64,000 bases of DNA from Rhizobium sp. AC27/96 (GTDB taxonomy: Bacteria; Pseudomonadota; Alphaproteobacteria; Rhizobiales; Rhizobiaceae). The stretch spans positions 186,001 to 250,000 of the forward strand of contig NZ_LXKN01000058.1 of NCBI RefSeq assembly GCF_001692325.1. Direction: 5' to 3'. Shown here one piece after another: positions 59,170-64,000 of this stretch; positions within the stretch are counted from its first letter, which is position 1, and every line of letters starts with the position of its first letter. Made by a program: the position numbers and the translations under genes. Below the pieces are notes generated by a model that worked only from the letters and a program-made list of their open reading frames with translations, had not been told where the DNA came from and searched no databases.

Positions 59170-59451
59170 GGGAGGCCATTGCCAAGACCCATTGTCGGCC
59201 TATTTCCGGCAGGCAATGCACGGTGCAATACGGCGTTGGCGAGGTGAAAATGGACGGTGTACGGCCTTGGACGGGGCGATAGAGCCTGATAAGGCGGGAA
59301 ATGCCTTTGTGTCGCCTTTCTTTGTCTTACAAGGCGTACGCGTAAAGACTATGAAGTTCGCAATCACAATCAGGACGACTCGGTTCTTCATTTTGCGTGG
59401 CGGTTCTGGTCATCCATTGCTCATGATTTTATGTGCGACGAGGAGCTTTGC

Positions 59452-62043
59452 TTGCGCCTGTTGAATTTCCGCCTCCTTCTCTTGCCCGTATTTCTGTTGG
59501 GACTGAGCGCCATCATGGCCGCCGTTCCGCTGGCGGGCGGGGATGCCTTTGCGCAAGACCAGCAGGCGGCGCAGCCGCAGCAGACAGAGCAACAGCCCCA
59601 GCCGCTTGCCAATGGATTGCTGGAAGCCGCGGTCACCGAACTCAACAAGGCGAAGAAGGAATATGCATCCCTCCAGGATAGCGCGAAGCAGCCGGGTGGC
59701 GATGACGAAACGCTCGTCGCGCTTTCGGGCCGAGCCGACGACCTTAATCGGTCCGTTGCGGCAATTTCGACACGGCTGAAGCCCCGCAACACGGAGATCG
59801 ATGCGCGCCTGACCCAGCTCGGGGCTGCCCCCAAGGAAGGGCAGCCGCCGGAAGCGGTGATAGTCACACAGGAGCGCGATCGCCTGAACGCCGAGCGTTC
59901 GCAAATCAGCGCCCTGATACTCGATGCCGACAATCTGACCGCGGAAGCCAATCGACTTTCGATCCAGCTCACCGAGAAGCGCCGCAAGCTCTTCACCGAG
60001 ACATTGCTGAAGCGTACGGAAATTTCCTCGGGGACATTCGAGGATGCCGGATCGGCGCTGGTCGAGGAGAGCATATCGTTCAAGGATGCCGTCACCAGCT
60101 GGATCGGCTTCGTCCTGAAAGCCAAGCTCGGCTCGCTGCTTGCCGCCGTCTTCCTGTCGATCGCGGCTGCCCTGATCATCTTTTCCGGCGGCTACCGGTT
60201 GTTCCACCGCTACTATGTTCAGGACGAAGCGGTCGAGAACCCGCCCTATATCAGCCGGCTTTCGGTCGCGTTCTGGTCGACCTTGATCCGCACGCTGTCA
60301 CTGGCGGCATTTCTGGTCACGTCCTTTTTCTTCCTGTCGAATTTCAATGTGCTCAGGCCGGATATTGCTCCGATCCTGGCGGCACTCTTCGGTTTCATCG
60401 GTCTCGTCTATTTCGTCGGCCGTCTCAGCAATGCCGTCTTCGCGCCGTTCCGGCCGCATTGGCGTCTGGTCAAATTGTCGAACAAGGGCGCGCATTCGCT
60501 GACCTGGTGCCTGCAGGCCATGGCCGTGGTCAACGGGCTGGACTACGTATTCGATCGTATCAGCGAGTCCATGGGATCGCCTGTCGTCGTCACGGTTGCC
60601 AAGAGCTTCCTTGCCGCCCTGCTGATCGGCCTGATCCTGATTGCAGCCTCGTTCGGTTCGCCGATGCTGGCCAAGAACGGCGATCCCGATGCGCCGGGCC
60701 GCCGCTGGCCGCATGGCATGGCGCTCATCCTTCGTACTCTCGGCGCATTGGTCATCTTTATCGCCTTCATAGGCTATGTCGGCCTTGCCCGTTTCATGGC
60801 AACGCAGATGATCGTGACGAGTGCCGTCATCGCGACCATGTATCTCGGCTTTCAGCTCGGCAAGGCGGTCTCGAAGCAGGGTGTCTTTGCCGAGACGATC
60901 ATCGGGCGCTTTCTGGAAAACCGTCTCAAGCTCGGTGACGTCGCGCTTGACCAGGGCGGGCTCATTGCCGGGCTTGCGACCTATGCCGTGGCGCTGCTCA
61001 CCGGCATTCCCCTGATCCTGCTGTCCTGGGGCTTCCATATCCAGGACCTCGAACTCATCGCCTACCGGCTGTTCACAGAGATCCGCATCGGCAACATATC
61101 GATCTCGCTGCTCGGCATCTGCGCCGGCATCCTGTTGTTCGCCGGTGGCTATCTGGTGACGCGCTGGTTCCAGCGCTGGCTTGACAGCAACGTCATGGCG
61201 CGTGGCCAGGTGGATCTGGGTGTCCGCAATTCGGTAAAGACCGGTATCGGCTATCTCGGCATCGCAGTCGCGGCGATCATTTCCATTTCGGCCGCGGGCA
61301 TAGACCTCTCCAGCCTGGCGCTTGTTGCCAGCGCTCTTTCCGTCGGTATCGGTTTCGGCCTGCAGAACATCGTGTCGAACTTCGTGTCCGGCCTGATCCT
61401 TCTGGTCGAGAGGCCGTTCAAGGTCGGCGACTGGATCGTCTCGGGCACATCGGAAGGCATCGTCAAGCGCATCTCGGTGCGCGCCACCGAGATCGAGACC
61501 TTCCGCAAGCAATCGATTATCGTGCCGAATTCCGAGCTCATAAATGCCTCGGTCGGCAACTGGACGCATCGCAACAGGTTGGCGCGTTCGGAGATCCCGG
61601 TATCCGTCAGCTTCGAATCCGATCCGCAGAAGGTCATGGAGATCCTGCTGGAGCTGGTGCGCGGCGTCCCGAAGGTGTTGAGAAATCCGGAGCCGCATGT
61701 CGAGTTCCTGCGCTTCGGCCCGTCATCGCTCGATTTCGAGATGCGTTTCTACCTCTCGGATCTCTCGGACGGCATGGAAATCCGCAACAATCTGCGCATC
61801 CAGATCCTCAAGCGCTTCCGCGAGGAGGGAATATCCATTCCCTATCCGCATCAGGAACTGCATATCGTTCGCGACGGCAGGCGCGGCCAGCGTATGGATG
61901 CCGCGGGCAGCAAGCTGACGGATTCCGCCGATGGTCCCGAGACGGAGGACATCATGGCTGAAAGCATCGCGTCACCGGCCGAGGACAATGCGCCGGAGAC
62001 AAAGAGCGCAGGTCGCCGCCGCGGAAGAACGGCAGCCGAATAA
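59452..62043 (+). CDS. large mechanosensitive ion channel of the MscS family (DUF3772 type)
   Basis: 863 residues. A signal peptide (LRLLNFRLLLLPVFLLGLSA, cleavage near AFA) leads to a ~160-residue periplasmic coiled-coil domain, then about eleven membrane helices and the MscS core: GIGFGLQNIVSNFVSGLILL (pore helix), VERPFKVGDWIVSGTSEGIV (beta domain) and IVPNSELINASVGNWTHRN. The C-terminus is disordered. The TTG at 59452 with GAGGAG 6 nt upstream is the likely start; ATG 59431 adds seven residues. It is transcribed alone and would protect the cell from hypo-osmotic shock. Confidence 0.9.
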   Translation: MRLLNFRLLLLPVFLLGLSAIMAAVPLAGGDAFAQDQQAAQPQQTEQQPQPLANGLLEAAVTELNKAKKEYASLQDSAKQPGGDDETLVALSGRADDLNRSVAAISTRLKPRNTEIDARLTQLGAAPKEGQPPEAVIVTQERDRLNAERSQISALILDADNLTAEANRLSIQLTEKRRKLFTETLLKRTEISSGTFEDAGSALVEESISFKDAVTSWIGFVLKAKLGSLLAAVFLSIAAALIIFSGGYRLFHRYYVQDEAVENPPYISRLSVAFWSTLIRTLSLAAFLVTSFFFLSNFNVLRPDIAPILAALFGFIGLVYFVGRLSNAVFAPFRPHWRLVKLSNKGAHSLTWCLQAMAVVNGLDYVFDRISESMGSPVVVTVAKSFLAALLIGLILIAASFGSPMLAKNGDPDAPGRRWPHGMALILRTLGALVIFIAFIGYVGLARFMATQMIVTSAVIATMYLGFQLGKAVSKQGVFAETIIGRFLENRLKLGDVALDQGGLIAGLATYAVALLTGIPLILLSWGFHIQDLELIAYRLFTEIRIGNISISLLGICAGILLFAGGYLVTRWFQRWLDSNVMARGQVDLGVRNSVKTGIGYLGIAVAAIISISAAGIDLSSLALVASALSVGIGFGLQNIVSNFVSGLILLVERPFKVGDWIVSGTSEGIVKRISVRATEIETFRKQSIIVPNSELINASVGNWTHRNRLARSEIPVSVSFESDPQKVMEILLELVRGVPKVLRNPEPHVEFLRFGPSSLDFEMRFYLSDLSDGMEIRNNLRIQILKRFREEGISIPYPHQELHIVRDGRRGQRMDAAGSKLTDSADGPETEDIMAESIASPAEDNAPETKSAGRRRGRTAAE

Positions 62044-62203
62044 GCCGACCATACCGAAGCAGCTGCAGCCGGGCGTGCTTGCCAACAAGCGCGCCGTAGC
62101 CGGCTATTTTCTTTATTTTCCGGAAACCAGTCGATTTAACAAATACTCAAAGGCTTTGTTCTAGAAAAACTATAGAGGGGTAATTTCAAAACAGGTTTTT
62201 ATT

Positions 62204-63034
62204 ATGCCATTTCTAGGTGTTTCTGGAATGCAGTATTCCGGCGCGTCGCTTGCCGGCTCGCGCATTCTTCTGGTGGAGGATTCCAATCTCTTTACCTCGA
62301 TGATCCGTTCCAAGCTCAAGGAACTTCTGGATATCGATGTCGAAACCTGCCGCAATTTCGAGGAGCTGCAGCTCGCCTACGACAAGTCGTCCGAGCCGAT
62401 CAAGCTGGCAATTTCGAACATGAACCTGCCAGGCGCCGAAAAAGGCGAGGCACTGACATATCTGGTCGATCTCAGCATTCCGACGATCGCCTTCACCGGC
62501 ACCTTTCTGGAAGGCATGCGCGACGAGCTGATCGCCAAGGATGTCGTCGATTACATTCTCAAGGACAATATATTCGCGGTGGACATGCTGGCGGAATCGA
62601 TTTGCCGCTTTCTCACCAACCACCGCCATCACGTCCTCATCGTCGATGACAGCCCAACGGCACGCGCTTTGCTCTCCAGCCGGCTGAAGCGTTACAATTT
62701 CCGTGTCAGTGTCGCGGAAAGCGGTGCCAAGGCGCTCGAGCTCTTGAAGGCCAATCCGGATATCGGCCTCATGGTCACCGACTATAACATGCCCGACATG
62801 GATGGTTTCGACCTGACGCGGCGTATCCGCGCGACGACGGGCTCGCATGAGCTGCGCATCATCGGCGTCTCGTCATCCACCAACCGGCTTCTTTCGGCGC
62901 GTTTTCTCAAGGCCGGCGGCAATGATTTCATCCTGCGGCCGTTTATCGATGAAGAATTCTACTGCCGCGTGAATCAAAACCTCGACACGTTGCTGCAGAT
63001 CCAATCGGCGCGTCGGGTCACCGAAAACGCGTAG
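62204..63034 (+). CDS. dual-receiver response regulator with degenerate first receiver
   Basis: 276 residues, two REC domains and no output domain. In REC1 (about 19-138) the acidic pair is E25-D26, but the phosphate-accepting Asp is replaced by Asn72 (AISNMNLP); K120 is kept. REC2 (about 143-260) has D148-D149 and the acceptor D193 (VTDYNMPDMDG), but the invariant Lys before PF is R245 (LRPF). It is a tandem paralogue of the next gene. The start could also be ATG 62228. Confidence 0.88.
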   Translation: MPFLGVSGMQYSGASLAGSRILLVEDSNLFTSMIRSKLKELLDIDVETCRNFEELQLAYDKSSEPIKLAISNMNLPGAEKGEALTYLVDLSIPTIAFTGTFLEGMRDELIAKDVVDYILKDNIFAVDMLAESICRFLTNHRHHVLIVDDSPTARALLSSRLKRYNFRVSVAESGAKALELLKANPDIGLMVTDYNMPDMDGFDLTRRIRATTGSHELRIIGVSSSTNRLLSARFLKAGGNDFILRPFIDEEFYCRVNQNLDTLLQIQSARRVTENA

Positions 63035-63220
63035 AACGGCAGTCGCTGGTGAGGGCGGTTGCCGCAAAATGTGAGGAACAGTCATTTTTTAAGTAAATGC
63101 CTGCAATCTGCGGTTCCAATTTTTCACGAATCCTGTTCAGGATATACCAAAGACGGTTTGGCAGAGCTGCAATTGACTGAATATTCATATGCCGGAAGGC
63201 ATGGGGGGAATTGAAGGGAA

Positions 63221-64000
63221 ATGGTACTGCATGTGGGATCCTCCAGCGATAGCGGCAGCTATCGCAATGGCAGCCAGAAGATACTTCTGGTAGAGGATTC
63301 ACGTATGTTTTCCGCCGTGCTGTCGCACCGATTTGAGACCGAACTCGGCTTTTCCGTTACGCATTGCTCTTCGCTGAAGGCGCTGAACGAGGCATTGGCG
63401 AATGCGAGCCATGGCTTCACCATGGCGGTTATCGATCTCAATCTGCCGGATGCCGCGCATGGGGAGGCTCTTGATGTTGCCGTCACGCATCGTATCCCGA
63501 CGATCGTTTTCACGGCGTCCTTCGACATGGCGACGCGCAATCGCATCATGGAACGCAATGTCGTCGATTATGTCCTGAAAGACAGCGAGTTTGCGCTCGA
63601 TAACCTCGTCTCGGCGGTGCGGCGCGCCATAGCCAATCGTTCGACGCGGGTGCTGGTCGTGGATGATGTGCCGTCGGCACGCAAGATGCTGACGGATCTC
63701 CTGGAGGCTCAGCAGTTCAAGGTCACCGAAGCCGGTACCGGCATCGAGGCGCTGGCCGCGCTTGAGGAGTTCGAGGATATCGAAATCGTCGTCACCGACT
63801 ACAATATGCCTGATATGAACGGCCATGAACTGACCCGCCGCATACGCCATCGCTATGGATCGGACTGGATGCGGATCATCGGCATCTCGTCTTCGACCGA
63901 CCGGCTGTTGTCAGCGACCTTTCTGAAGGCCGGCGCCAGTGATTTCATTTATCGCCCCTTCGTGCCGGAGGAGCTGCAATGCCGCATTGCACGCAATGTC
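63221..64000 (+). CDS. dual-receiver response regulator (3' end cut by window edge)
   Basis: The frame is open for 260 codons to the window edge. It repeats the architecture of the gene before it: REC1 with ILLVEDS and an intact acceptor D72 (AVIDLNLPDA), REC2 with VLVVDDVPSARKML, VTDYNMPDMNG, and again Arg instead of Lys before PF (IYRPF). A GGDEF output domain may follow beyond the window, as in PleD-like proteins, but this cannot be seen. GAAGGGA lies directly before the ATG. Confidence 0.85.
   Translation, partial: MVLHVGSSSDSGSYRNGSQKILLVEDSRMFSAVLSHRFETELGFSVTHCSSLKALNEALANASHGFTMAVIDLNLPDAAHGEALDVAVTHRIPTIVFTASFDMATRNRIMERNVVDYVLKDSEFALDNLVSAVRRAIANRSTRVLVVDDVPSARKMLTDLLEAQQFKVTEAGTGIEALAALEEFEDIEIVVTDYNMPDMNGHELTRRIRHRYGSDWMRIIGISSSTDRLLSATFLKAGASDFIYRPFVPEELQCRIARNV

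Overview
The window looks like chromosomal DNA of a Rhizobium-type alphaproteobacterium (Rhizobiaceae). The evidence is the high GC content and codon use, the serB-miaA-HerA-ilvI-ilvH block, a leader-peptide attenuator in front of ilvIH, the many LysE, MarR-GNAT, TetR and AraC accessory genes, the rhizobial C/G-rich intergenic palindromes and tandem REC-REC response regulators. No phage, IS element, CRISPR array or rRNA was seen. There is one tRNA, tRNA-Lys(CTT).

Layout. 1-2.9 kb: two tandem GNAT acetyltransferases (the first cut by the window edge), then serB and miaA, whose start codons overlap in opposite directions. 2.9-7.7 kb: a HerA-type ATPase and the divergent ilvIH operon, preceded by a promoter, an 18-residue Ile/Val/Leu-rich leader peptide and a rho-independent attenuator. 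7.8-13 kb: a half-size KpsC-like capsule protein, aldo/keto reductase, LysE exporter and a two-gene membrane/SDR unit. 13.1-14.8 kb: a cobalt-type nitrile hydratase operon (alpha, beta, P14K-like activator). 14.9-18.9 kb: a DUF4304 protein, an ECF sigma/anti-sigma pair with a small secreted protein, and a RecD-like helicase. 19-33 kb: pdxJ and a string of regulator/enzyme pairs (HxlR with an NmrA/QorB oxidoreductase, TetR with an MFS pump, Lrp with an Asp/Glu racemase, AraC with a zinc alcohol dehydrogenase), plus a type II NADH dehydrogenase.

33-41 kb: TetR-ilvC with a perfect palindrome, a methyltransferase, a VapBC module, an aminotransferase, and an inserted segment flanked by duplicated tails of the aminotransferase and an aldo/keto reductase. 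41-48.7 kb: an Fbp/Sfu-type ABC transporter co-transcribed with a 2-oxoglutarate/Fe(II)-type oxygenase, then a nuclease-family protein, a NUDIX hydrolase and a PhzF-family protein. 48.8-50 kb: tRNA-Lys and a gene-poor stretch holding two predicted membrane micropeptides. 50-55.4 kb: two paralogous FAD/NAD(P)-binding proteins around an Rrf2 regulator and an SfnB-type flavoprotein, probably a sulfur-related locus. 55.5-59.2 kb: a cobalamin riboswitch controlling a DUF1636 protein and a complete FecCDE/BtuFCD-like ABC transporter. 59.4-64 kb: a large MscS-family channel and two tandem dual-receiver response regulators, the last cut by the window edge.

Themes. Branched-chain amino-acid synthesis appears at two places with two different kinds of control: attenuation for ilvIH and a TetR operator upstream of the regulator gene that precedes ilvC. 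Cobalt/cobalamin appears twice (Co-type nitrile hydratase and B12-riboswitch transporter). Small, less GC-rich orphan genes are scattered through the window and resemble immunity-type cargo. All functional assignments come from reading motifs and family resemblance; no database search was run.
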